Positions 9,271 through 16,843 of a stretch of 35,325 nt of DNA are shown here, piece after piece. Numbering within the stretch: the first letter of the stretch is position 1; each line of letters starts with the position of its first letter. The position numbers and the translations under genes are program-made. The notes beneath the pieces were generated by a model. That model saw nothing but the letters and a program-made list of their open reading frames with translations, was not told where the DNA came from and made no database searches. Origin of the DNA: Bacteroidales bacterium (lineage in GTDB: Bacteria; Bacteroidota; Bacteroidia; Bacteroidales; UBA932); assembly GCA_024398365.1 (NCBI GenBank), contig JAKSJG010000015.1:1-35325 (forward strand), written 5' to 3'.

Positions 9271-10461
9271 ATGTACACAGATTTTCAGAAATTCCTCACC
9301 GATGAACTTCAGTCCATCCAGGATGCAGGCCTCTACAAAAACGAGCGCGTCATCACTTCCGCACAGAAGGCAGACATCACCGTAAACGGTGACACCCCTG
9401 TCCTCAACTTCTGCGCAAACAACTACCTCGGCCTCGCCAACAACCCTGAACTCATCAAGGCTGCCAAGGAAGCCCTTGACACACACGGTTACGGTATGGC
9501 TTCCGTACGTTTCATCTGCGGAACAGGTGACCTCCAGAAGAAGCTTGAAGCGAAGATCGCTGAATTCTTCGGCACAGAGGATACCATTCTGTATTCATCA
9601 TGCTTCGACGCAAACGGCGGTGTATTCGAACCGCTCCTCAACGAGCAGGACGCCATCATCTCCGATGCTCTCAACCACGCTTCCATCATCGACGGCGTAC
9701 GCCTCTGCAAGGCTCAGCGCTATCGTTATGCAAACGGTGACATGGCTGAACTCGAGAACTGCCTCAAGACAGCTCAGGCTCAGCGCCACAGGCTCATCGT
9801 TACTGACGGTGTATTCTCAATGGACGGTAACGTCTGCCCTCTCGACAAGATCTACGAGCTCGCCAACAAGTACAATGCAATGGTGATGGTTGACGAATCA
9901 CACTCTGCAGGTGTTGTAGGCAAGACAGGTCGCGGTGTTACTGAGAAGTACAACCTCCGTGGCAAGATCGAAATCCTCACCGGTACTCTCGGCAAGGCAT
10001 TCGGCGGCGCCATCGGCGGCTTCACAACAGGTAAGAAGGAGATCATCGCAATGCTCCGTCAGCGCTCAAGGCCATACCTCTTCTCCAACTCCCTCCCTCC
10101 AATGGTTGCAGCTGCAGGTATCCGCATGTTCGACATGATGAGCGAGACCAACACTCTCCAGGACAAGCTCCACAGCAACACAGACTACTTCGTAAGCAAG
10201 ATGAAGGCTGCCGGCTTCGACATCAAGCCTACTCAGTCAGCTATCTGCGCAGTTATGCTCTATGACGCTCCTCTGAGCCAGAAGTTCGCTGCACGCCTCC
10301 AGGACGAAGGTATCTATGTAACAGGCTTCTACTATCCTGTTGTTCCTAAGGGCCAGGCACGTATCCGCGTACAGGTATCCGCAGGCCACGAAGTCGAGCA
10401 TCTCGACAAGTGCGTTGCCGCATTCACAAAGATCGGCAAGGAACTCGGCGTACTCAAATAA
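9271..10461 (+). CDS. kbl: glycine C-acetyltransferase (2-amino-3-ketobutyrate CoA ligase)
   Basis: 396-residue PLP enzyme of the alpha-oxoamine synthase family. It cleaves 2-amino-3-ketobutyrate with CoA to glycine and acetyl-CoA in threonine degradation. Family blocks are clear: NFCANNYLGLANNPE, the GYGMASVRFICGT substrate loop, DESHSAGVVGKTGRG (PLP ring Asp and His), TGTLGKAFGGAIGG with the Schiff-base Lys near residue 242, and RSRPYLFSNSLPP, which distinguishes Kbl from 8-amino-7-oxononanoate and 5-aminolevulinate synthases. Its length is usual. No threonine dehydrogenase gene (tdh) lies beside it. Codon use looks more restricted (many CTC, AAC, GGT) than in neighbours, as in a highly expressed gene. 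Confidence 0.93.
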   Translation: MYTDFQKFLTDELQSIQDAGLYKNERVITSAQKADITVNGDTPVLNFCANNYLGLANNPELIKAAKEALDTHGYGMASVRFICGTGDLQKKLEAKIAEFFGTEDTILYSSCFDANGGVFEPLLNEQDAIISDALNHASIIDGVRLCKAQRYRYANGDMAELENCLKTAQAQRHRLIVTDGVFSMDGNVCPLDKIYELANKYNAMVMVDESHSAGVVGKTGRGVTEKYNLRGKIEILTGTLGKAFGGAIGGFTTGKKEIIAMLRQRSRPYLFSNSLPPMVAAAGIRMFDMMSETNTLQDKLHSNTDYFVSKMKAAGFDIKPTQSAICAVMLYDAPLSQKFAARLQDEGIYVTGFYYPVVPKGQARIRVQVSAGHEVEHLDKCVAAFTKIGKELGVLK

Positions 10462-10488
10462 GTCAATACTTATATACCCTACATAAAA

Positions 10489-10520
10489 AGAGCAGGTTGA
10501 CCGTATGATCAACCTGCTCT
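10489..10520. terminator. bidirectional terminator between kbl and gpmI
   Basis: A perfect 12-bp stem, AGAGCAGGTTGA (10489-10500) against TCAACCTGCTCT (10509-10520), has an 8-base loop. It is flanked by A-rich sequence before and CTTTTTC after, so it can act in both directions for the two convergent genes. Confidence 0.9.
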
Positions 10521-10540
10521 CTTTTTCATTGAGGTACGGG

Positions 10541-12058
10541 TTACACCAGCGCCTTGCCGGTCATCACTTCCGGCTGAGGGATGCCCATCAGCTTGAGGAT
10601 GGTCGGAGCGATGTCGCAGAGGCGGCCGTCGGCCACTGACTTGATGTCGTCATCGACCACGATGAACTGCACCAGATTGAGGGAGTGTGCGGTGTTCGGC
10701 GTGCCGTCGCCATTGACTGCGAAATCGGCATTGCCGTGGTCGGCGGTGATGAGCACGGTGTAGCCGTTGGCACGCGCGGCGCGGACAACCTCACCCACAG
10801 CGGAGTCTATGTACTTGACCGCCTTGACGATGGCGTCATACACTCCGGTATGACCCACCATATCGCCGTTGGCGAAATTCAAAATCACCATGTCGTGCTT
10901 GCCTGTGGCCAGGTCAGCCACGAGAGCGTCCTTGACCTGCGGCGCGCTCATCTCCGGCTGGAGGTCGTAAGTGGCCACCTTCGGGGAATTGATGAGTATG
11001 CGGTCCTCCCCGGCGAAGGTCTGCTCGCGGCCGCCGTTGAAGAAGAAGGTCACGTGCGCGTATTTTTCGGTCTCGGCGATGCGCAGCTGGCTGCGGCCTG
11101 CGGCAGAAACCACCTCTCCGAGGGTCTGAGGCACATTTTCCTTGTCGAAAAGTATGTGAAGGCCCGTGAAGCTGGCGTCGTACGGAGTGAGGCAGCAGTA
11201 GTGGAGCGGGATGGTGTGCATCCCCTGCTCAGGCATGTCCTGCTGGGTCAGCACGGAAGTGATCTCGCGGGCGCGGTCATTGCGGAAGTTGAAGAAGATG
11301 ACGCAGTCGCCCTTCTCAATCTTCGCCAGCGGCTCGCCGTCGGCACCGACAATGCATACCGGCTTGATGAATTCGTCGGTCACGCCTGCATCGTAGGATG
11401 CCTGGATGGCCTCGGTGGCGGAGGTGAATTTCTCGCCGATGCCCTCAACTATCAGGTCATATCCGGCCTTGACGCGGTCCCAGCGCTTGTCGCGGTCCAT
11501 GGTGTAGAAGCGGCCGCAGACCGAAGCCACCTTGCCGGTGGTGGCGGCCATCTTCTCCTCAAGCTCGGCTATGAAGCCCTTTCCGCTCTTCGGGTCGGTG
11601 TCGCGGCCGTCCATCAGGCAGTGCACGAAGACCTTGTCCAGTCCGGCTCTGTCAGCCTCCGCGAGGAATTCATAGAGATGGTTCAGAGAGCTGTGCACGC
11701 CGCCGTGGGAGCAGAGTCCCATGAAATGCAGCTTGCAGCCCGTCTGCTTTACATATTCATAAGCCTTGCGTATCTCGTCATTAGCCAGCAGCGCGTGGTC
11801 GCGGCAGGCCATGTTGATCTTGACCAGGTCCTGATATACCACGCGGCCGCCGCCGATGTTGAGATGACCCACCTCGGAGTTGCCCATCTGCCCGTCAGGC
11901 AGACCTACATCCTCGCCGCAGGCGGCAAGATGTGAGACAGGGTATTTGGCGCGGAGCGCGTCGATCTCCGGCGTACCGGCGGTGAATATCGCATTTGAAG
12001 CATCCTTGCGGCCTTCTCCCCAGCCGTCAAGGATCATTAAGAGTACTTTTTTGTCCAT
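10541..12058 (-). CDS. gpmI: 2,3-bisphosphoglycerate-independent phosphoglycerate mutase
   Basis: 505-residue Mn-dependent mutase of glycolysis and gluconeogenesis that interconverts 3- and 2-phosphoglycerate. It belongs to the alkaline-phosphatase superfamily: the first metal ligand Asp11 is in MILDGWG, the phosphorylated Ser61 in [13 protein letters not shown], the substrate loop in [11 protein letters not shown], and the late metal-binding motifs in [11 protein letters not shown] and ITADHGNAD. Length and start are standard. The gene is transcribed away from rnr and ends at a terminator shared with kbl. Its promoter-like box ends only 7 bases before the ATG, so the transcript may be nearly leaderless. 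Confidence 0.95.
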   Translation of the reverse strand: MDKKVLLMILDGWGEGRKDASNAIFTAGTPEIDALRAKYPVSHLAACGEDVGLPDGQMGNSEVGHLNIGGGRVVYQDLVKINMACRDHALLANDEIRKAYEYVKQTGCKLHFMGLCSHGGVHSSLNHLYEFLAEADRAGLDKVFVHCLMDGRDTDPKSGKGFIAELEEKMAATTGKVASVCGRFYTMDRDKRWDRVKAGYDLIVEGIGEKFTSATEAIQASYDAGVTDEFIKPVCIVGADGEPLAKIEKGDCVIFFNFRNDRAREITSVLTQQDMPEQGMHTIPLHYCCLTPYDASFTGLHILFDKENVPQTLGEVVSAAGRSQLRIAETEKYAHVTFFFNGGREQTFAGEDRILINSPKVATYDLQPEMSAPQVKDALVADLATGKHDMVILNFANGDMVGHTGVYDAIVKAVKYIDSAVGEVVRAARANGYTVLITADHGNADFAVNGDGTPNTAHSLNLVQFIVVDDDIKSVADGRLCDIAPTILKLMGIPQPEVMTGKALV

Positions 12059-12065
12059 AACCTTG

Positions 12066-12073
12066 CAAATATA
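12066..12073 (-). promoter_or_regulatory. promoter -7 box (TATATTTG) for gpmI
   Basis: TATATTTG on the minus strand matches TAnnTTTG and stands 7 bases upstream of the gpmI ATG. That places the expected transcription start at or next to the start codon. The -33 region has no clear TTG at 19-21 bases. Confidence 0.5.
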
Positions 12074-12091
12074 CTGCTTTTGCTGACAAAT

Positions 12092-12120
12092 TATATCCCA
12101 GTTGACCCTGCTGGGATATA
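12092..12120. promoter_or_regulatory. perfect inverted repeat between divergent gpmI and rnr
   Basis: TATATCCCAG (12092-12101) and CTGGGATATA (12111-12120) form a perfect 10-bp inverted repeat with a 9-base loop. A T-rich run (12126-12133) follows on the plus strand. It could be an operator between the two divergent promoters or a terminator-like hairpin, but no plus-strand gene lies directly upstream that would need terminating. Confidence 0.55.
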
Positions 12121-12134
12121 ATCTCTTTTTTTAT

Positions 12135-12142
12135 TATCTTTG
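12135..12142 (+). promoter_or_regulatory. promoter -7 box (TATCTTTG) for rnr
   Basis: TATCTTTG fits TAnnTTTG and ends 28 bases before the rnr ATG. A -33 TTG at normal spacing is not evident; the upstream inverted repeat occupies that region. Confidence 0.5.
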
Positions 12143-12170
12143 ATGAATAATATCATTCTGCATCCGAAAA

Positions 12171-14222
12171 ATGTCAAGGAACACCAAGAAAAAATCAGAT
12201 AAGGAGCGCGCGAAAAGCGCCTCATCCAGAAGGGATTCACACAGAAGCGGCCGTAACTCCAAGGGTCCGAAGATTGCCGCAAGCGTGGAAGGCGTGGTCA
12301 GCATGAACCGCGACGGTCTCGGCTTCGTGACCGTTCCAGAAATGACCGAAAGCATCTTCATCCCGGTCAACAAGATGCGCGGCGCCCTCAACGGCGACTA
12401 TGTCAGAGTCAACGTGCTGCGCAGGCGCAGACCGCAGAGCGGCAAGATCGAAGGCGAGATCGCCTGCGTCCTCCAACGCTCCCGCAAGCCGCATATCGGC
12501 ATATTGGTAGTGCGCAAGAGGGATGTCTGGGCAATCGTGGAGAGCCGCGTGATGCCTTACGACATCAGGATAATGTGCGAGCCGGAGAACCTCCCTACCA
12601 TTGGCGGCCTGAAGGCCGAAAACGGTGACAAGGTGGCTGTGCTTGTCAAGGACTGGCCGAAGAGCAGCGCCGAACCTCTCGGCGTCATAGTCGATGTGCT
12701 CGGCACCCCTGGCGAGAATGACACGGAGATGCATTCGATACTCGCCGAATACAACCTGCCATACCGCTTCGAACCTGAGGTGGAGAATGCCGCAGAGTCC
12801 ATTTCGGAGCTCATCACGGACAAGGACATAGCCGCTCGCAAGGATTTCCGCGGAGTGACGACCTTCACCATCGACCCAAGCGACGCGAAGGACTTCGACG
12901 ACGCGCTGTCTTACCGCAAGCTGGACAACGGCAATTACGAGGTCGGCATACACATCGCGGACGTGACACATTACGTCCAGCCGGGCAGCCCGGTGGACCG
13001 CGAGGCATTCGACCGCGGCACGTCGGTCTATCTGGTGGACCGCACCATACCTATGCTCCCGGAGAAGCTCTGCAACAAGCTCTGCTCCCTCCGCCCGCAC
13101 GAGGACAAACTCTGCTTCTCAGCAGTGTTCGAGCTCAATGACAAGGCCAAGGTCATCAAGAGCTGGTTCGGACGCACCGTGATCAACTCCGACTACAGAT
13201 TCGACTACGAACAGGCCCAGCAGATCATCGAGACCAAGGAGGGACCGCTCGCCGGGGAGATATGCAAGCTGCATGAGCTGGCGGACTGCCTGCGCAAGGA
13301 ACGTTTCAGCAAGGGCGCGATGAACTTCGAGCGTCCGGAGATGAAGGTCATCGTCGATGAGAAGGGCAAACCTATCGACGTCAAGCAGAAGATATCCGTG
13401 GACAGCAACTGGCTCATCGAGGAGTTCATGCTGCTGGCCAACCGCGGCGTCGCCGAACACGTGGCGAAGCATTGCAAGGCGAAGGACCCTACCTTCGTAT
13501 ATCGTATCCACGACAACCCTAATCCTGAGAAGATCGAGGAGCTCCGCAAATTCGCGCACAACTTCAAGCATGAGATGGGCGACACCGGCAATCCGAAGAA
13601 GATTGCAAAGAGCCTCAACGAACTGATGGGCAGCGTCAAGGACCTCCCTGAGGAAGGCGCGATACAGATGATGGCGCTGCGCTCCATGGCCCGCGCCTGC
13701 TATTCCACCGACAACATCGGCCACTACGGCCTCGCTTTCACCTTCTACACGCATTTCACATCGCCTATCCGCCGCTATCCGGATATGATGGCGCACCGCC
13801 TGCTGGCGATGTACATGGACGGCGGGAAGTCCCAGGACAAGGTATATTACGAGGAATGCTGCAAGCACGCATCGGAGCGCGAGCAGCTCGCCACCGAGGC
13901 CGAGAGAGCCAGCGTGAAATACAAGATGGTCGAGTACATGCAGGACAAGGTTGACCAGGAATTCGACGGCACCGTCTCAGGCCTGACCGAATGGGGCATC
14001 TACGTCGAGATCGAGCCTACCAAGATCGAAGGTATGATCTCGCTGCGCGACATGACCAACGACTGCTTCGTCTTCGACCAGGAGAATTACCGCAGCGTCA
14101 GCAAGGCCAACGGCCGCATACTGACCCTCGGCGACAAGGTGCGCATACGCGTGCTCCGCGCCAACCTCGAGCAGAAGCTGCTGGACTTCGAGCTGCTCCC
14201 TGAAGAAAAGGCTTCGGTGTAA
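12171..14222 (+). CDS. rnr: ribonuclease R
   Basis: 683-residue RNase II/RNB-family 3'-5' exoribonuclease that degrades structured RNA. After a basic, Ser/Lys/Arg-rich N-terminus (first 35 residues) come cold-shock domains (SVEGVVSMNRDGLGFV..), then the RNB catalytic core with the Asp cluster in DPSDAKDFDDALS and the following IHIADVTHYVQ, RGTSVYLVDRTIPMLP and HEDKLCFSAVFEL blocks, and HFTSPIRRYPDMMAHRL. A C-terminal S1 domain (FDGTVSGLTEWGIYVEIE) follows, but no Lys-rich tail. An N-terminal winged-helix domain, present in E. coli RNase R, is not seen. It precedes ispE by 12 bases. Confidence 0.94.
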   Translation: MSRNTKKKSDKERAKSASSRRDSHRSGRNSKGPKIAASVEGVVSMNRDGLGFVTVPEMTESIFIPVNKMRGALNGDYVRVNVLRRRRPQSGKIEGEIACVLQRSRKPHIGILVVRKRDVWAIVESRVMPYDIRIMCEPENLPTIGGLKAENGDKVAVLVKDWPKSSAEPLGVIVDVLGTPGENDTEMHSILAEYNLPYRFEPEVENAAESISELITDKDIAARKDFRGVTTFTIDPSDAKDFDDALSYRKLDNGNYEVGIHIADVTHYVQPGSPVDREAFDRGTSVYLVDRTIPMLPEKLCNKLCSLRPHEDKLCFSAVFELNDKAKVIKSWFGRTVINSDYRFDYEQAQQIIETKEGPLAGEICKLHELADCLRKERFSKGAMNFERPEMKVIVDEKGKPIDVKQKISVDSNWLIEEFMLLANRGVAEHVAKHCKAKDPTFVYRIHDNPNPEKIEELRKFAHNFKHEMGDTGNPKKIAKSLNELMGSVKDLPEEGAIQMMALRSMARACYSTDNIGHYGLAFTFYTHFTSPIRRYPDMMAHRLLAMYMDGGKSQDKVYYEECCKHASEREQLATEAERASVKYKMVEYMQDKVDQEFDGTVSGLTEWGIYVEIEPTKIEGMISLRDMTNDCFVFDQENYRSVSKANGRILTLGDKVRIRVLRANLEQKLLDFELLPEEKASV

Positions 14223-14234
14223 ACATTCTCCGAC

Positions 14235-14990
14235 ATGATCACTTATCCCAATCCGAAACTCAACATCGGCCTGAACATTCTGCGCAAGCGGGAGGACGGC
14301 TACCACGACATAGACACGCTGATGGTGCCATATACGGGTATGCGTGACGTGCTGGAGATAGTGCCTTCCGACGAGCTTCGGATGACACTCTACGGCATAC
14401 CGGTGGACGGCGATCCGATGGACAACCTCTGCGTACGGGCCTGGAAGCTGCTGGCGGAGGATTTCAACATAGCGCCGGTGGCCATCTACCTCTACAAGAA
14501 CATCCCTTCCGGTGCGGGTCTGGGCGGCGGAAGCGCCGACGCCTCCTTCACCCTGCTGATGCTCAATGAGATATTCAGCCTCGGCCTGGACAATGAGACC
14601 CTGGCGCGTTATGCGGCCCGCCTGGGCAGCGACTGCCCGTTCTTCATCTTCAACAGGCCAATGCTCTGCCGCGGCCGGGGGGAAGTGATGACGCCTTTCG
14701 AGCTGGACCTCAGCGGATACGACATCGAGGTCAAGGTCCCGGATGTGCACGTATCCACGCGCGAGGCATACGCCGGCGTGACGCCGGGCCTGCCGACAAG
14801 GCCGCTCGAGACGCTTCTCGCCCTGCCGGCCGGTCAGTGGCGCGGAGCTGTGGTCAATGATTTCGAGCCGGGCATATTCGCCGCGCACCCGCAGCTCGCC
14901 GCAATCAAGGAGGATATGTACCGCCGCGGAGCGGTATATGCGTCAATGTCCGGAAGCGGCAGTTCGATTTTCGGGATTTTCGCGAAATAA
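14235..14990 (+). CDS. ispE: 4-diphosphocytidyl-2-C-methyl-D-erythritol kinase
   Basis: 251-residue GHMP kinase of the non-mevalonate isoprenoid (MEP) pathway. It phosphorylates the 2-hydroxyl of CDP-methylerythritol with ATP in the cytoplasm. The N-terminal PKLNIGLNILRKREDGYHDIDT block is diagnostic for IspE. The GHMP ATP loop is PSGAGLGGGSADAS, the DCPFF motif follows, and the C-terminal MSGSGSSIFGIF is motif III. It is somewhat shorter than many homologues (about 270-290), mainly at the C-terminus. It is 12 bases downstream of rnr and probably co-transcribed with it. Confidence 0.94.
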   Translation: MITYPNPKLNIGLNILRKREDGYHDIDTLMVPYTGMRDVLEIVPSDELRMTLYGIPVDGDPMDNLCVRAWKLLAEDFNIAPVAIYLYKNIPSGAGLGGGSADASFTLLMLNEIFSLGLDNETLARYAARLGSDCPFFIFNRPMLCRGRGEVMTPFELDLSGYDIEVKVPDVHVSTREAYAGVTPGLPTRPLETLLALPAGQWRGAVVNDFEPGIFAAHPQLAAIKEDMYRRGAVYASMSGSGSSIFGIFAK

Positions 14991-14994
14991 TATT

Positions 14995-15002
14995 TATTTT
15001 TG
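14995..15002 (+). promoter_or_regulatory. promoter -7 box (TATTTTTG) for the deoxynucleoside kinase gene
   Basis: TATTTTTG fits TAnnTTTG and ends 21 bases before the chosen ATG at 15024. An in-frame TTG at 15000 overlaps this box, which argues against a longer kinase start. No -33 TTG is evident. Confidence 0.45.
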
Positions 15003-15023
15003 CACAGGCAAAAGGCAAGCGAG

Positions 15024-15635
15024 ATGCACATAGGTATAGCAGGCAACATAGGCAGCGGCAAGACCACGCTCACAGGAATGCTCGCGAAGCATTACGGATG
15101 GACCCCGAAATACGAGGCGGTCACCTACAATCCCTATCTGGAGGACTACTACAAGGATATTCCGAGGTGGTCATTCAACCTCGAGGTCTATTTCCTCACG
15201 CAGAGGCTCAAGGACGTGATGAACATCTCGCAGAGCCCCGGGACCATCATCCAGGACCGCACCATCTTCGAGGGTGTGCACGTGTTCGTGGCCAACAACT
15301 ACGATATGGGCAACCTGACAAAGCGCGACTTCGACGCCTACATGGACCTCTTCAACGTAGTGATGCAGTCCGTCAAGCTGCCCGACCTGCTGATTTATCT
15401 CAAATGCTCCATCCCTCACCTCGTGGCACAGATACAGAAGCGCGGCCGCGACTATGAGCAGAGCATCAGCCTCGACTATCTCCAGGGCCTGAATGACCGC
15501 TACGAGAAGTTCATCTCCGAATACAAGGGCGAGGTGCTGGTCATCGACACCGACAACATGGATTTCGAACACAGGCCGGAGGACTTCGCCGCCATCACAG
15601 ACCGCATCGACGCGCGCCTCTTCGGACTGTTTTAA
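15024..15635 (+). CDS. deoxynucleoside kinase (deoxyadenosine/deoxyguanosine kinase type)
   Basis: 203-residue kinase of the dNK family, a salvage enzyme that makes deoxynucleoside monophosphates. The start at 15024 puts the P-loop at its usual place (GIAGNIGSGKTT, residues 3-14). Other marks are the substrate Glu in KYEAVTYNPYLEDYY, the FNLEVYFLTQR segment, the DRT-type motif QDRTIFEGVHVF that binds the base-side Arg, and a lid-type Arg region (QKRGRDYEQSI). The substrate class (purine rather than thymidine) is inferred from similarity to Bacteroidota and Gram-positive dAK/dGK and cannot be proven here. It is followed within a few bases by an exported-protein gene. Confidence 0.88.
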   Translation: MHIGIAGNIGSGKTTLTGMLAKHYGWTPKYEAVTYNPYLEDYYKDIPRWSFNLEVYFLTQRLKDVMNISQSPGTIIQDRTIFEGVHVFVANNYDMGNLTKRDFDAYMDLFNVVMQSVKLPDLLIYLKCSIPHLVAQIQKRGRDYEQSISLDYLQGLNDRYEKFISEYKGEVLVIDTDNMDFEHRPEDFAAITDRIDARLFGLF

Positions 15636-15641
15636 AACATT

Positions 15642-16823
15642 ATGGCTATGAAAAAGATATTATATTTTGCAGCGGCCCTGTTTTGTGCAGGCTCTTCAGT
15701 ATTTGCTCAGAACCCTCGCCGCGTGCCACCGCGCCAGGCGCCGGTCAACAATAATCCCATTGTTGTCCCTGTACAGCATACGGTATCACCCAACGCGGCA
15801 ATTTACACCTGTTACAACATCAATTCGCCTGTAGGCGGAGGTGTGGCCACAGACGAGAGCTGGAACCGTCCGAGCTCAGAAAGCCTGGTGGACAGCTATT
15901 ACATGCCTGCACTCCCGCGCATCCCGGAGGAAATGGCCCCTGTCAAGCAAAAGAAGGATGAAAAGGATCCGTTCCGCGACAATACCAGAAGGATATTTGA
16001 ATCAAATTCCTACACTACCGGAATAATGGGTGGCTACGACAATGCTTCCGTGGATAAGGAGCTGCTGGCCATCGAGCTGTTCGGTTACGGCCGCAGGGTG
16101 CCTGCAGACCTCGCCGAGGCAGTGCGCGCACGCGTTGCGGCAGGTGCTGCGAAACGCGGCCGCCACTATGTGCTGGATGCACAGACCCAGCTCGGCGGTG
16201 CGTATGACGGCTCGCCTGTGTATTACGGCGGAGCCGCAGGCAGCTTCCACTTCAGCCCGCGCATGGAGGCCCTTTACTGCAGGGGCGTGCGCTACGTCAT
16301 CTCCGGCGTGGTGGCCGAATACTACACTCATCAGTATTACAGCAGCGAGAAGGCCAAGAAGCCGACATACGAGACCCTGATGACAGTTTATCTGACAGCC
16401 TACGACCTTGACAAGCATATGATACTCCAGACCTACTGGATCAATGCCACAGGTACCGGCACCCGTCAGGAAATGGCTGACAACGAGGCTCTCGGCTGCT
16501 TCGAAAGCAAGGCATTCAACATGGTGATGGACAATTTCCCGATCATCACCACCTTCACCTCATACGGCGAGACCGACCGCAAGGGCGGCATCAAGACAGC
16601 AACCATCGCTGCAGGTCTGGATATGGGCGTGGCCAAGACAGACATCTTCCACGTGTTCAACTCAGCAGACCCATACGGCAAGAAGATAGGCAAGGTCAAG
16701 GCAACACACCCGGTACTCAACGGCTCCGAGTGCAATATCACCGGCGGTCAGAAGGACATCACCGAAGCTGTCAACTCAGGTGCCAACCTCTTCCTGCTCA
16801 GCAAGGGCCAGGCGCTGTTCTAA
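15642..16823 (+). CDS. exported protein, CsgG/LpoB-like fold suspected
   Basis: 393-residue (or 391 from ATG 15648) secreted protein of unknown function with a clear signal peptide (KKILYFAAALFCAGSSVFAQ). After a Pro-rich linker (about 20-40) and a disordered acidic/basic stretch (KQKKDEKDPF), the region from about 130 to 310 has the alternation seen in CsgG/LpoB/TolB-N proteins: LAIELFGYGRRV, then a helix, KRGRHYVLDAQTQ, then GVRYVISGVVAEYY, MTVYLTAYDLDKHMIL and a final helix. The C-terminal part (GLDMGVAKTDIFHVF..VKATHPVLNG) could be a second small domain. It lies 6 bases after the kinase gene and converges on the five-gene exported operon, ending 20 bases from its stop. The fold assignment is tentative. 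Confidence 0.7.
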   Translation: MAMKKILYFAAALFCAGSSVFAQNPRRVPPRQAPVNNNPIVVPVQHTVSPNAAIYTCYNINSPVGGGVATDESWNRPSSESLVDSYYMPALPRIPEEMAPVKQKKDEKDPFRDNTRRIFESNSYTTGIMGGYDNASVDKELLAIELFGYGRRVPADLAEAVRARVAAGAAKRGRHYVLDAQTQLGGAYDGSPVYYGGAAGSFHFSPRMEALYCRGVRYVISGVVAEYYTHQYYSSEKAKKPTYETLMTVYLTAYDLDKHMILQTYWINATGTGTRQEMADNEALGCFESKAFNMVMDNFPIITTFTSYGETDRKGGIKTATIAAGLDMGVAKTDIFHVFNSADPYGKKIGKVKATHPVLNGSECNITGGQKDITEAVNSGANLFLLSKGQALF

Positions 16824-16843
16824 AGATTAAGCAATCAATCTTA

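Noticed and set aside
10685..11935. 416-codon open frame on the strand opposite gpmI
   Set aside because: It lies fully inside gpmI, whose protein is clearly conserved. Translation (many HVLRVEAVGL-type stretches) shows no family and is the mirror of GC-rich codon use.
15000..15023. TTG start for the deoxynucleoside kinase
   Set aside because: It overlaps the promoter box TATTTTTG and adds a non-conserved head before the P-loop; ATG 15024 is preferred.
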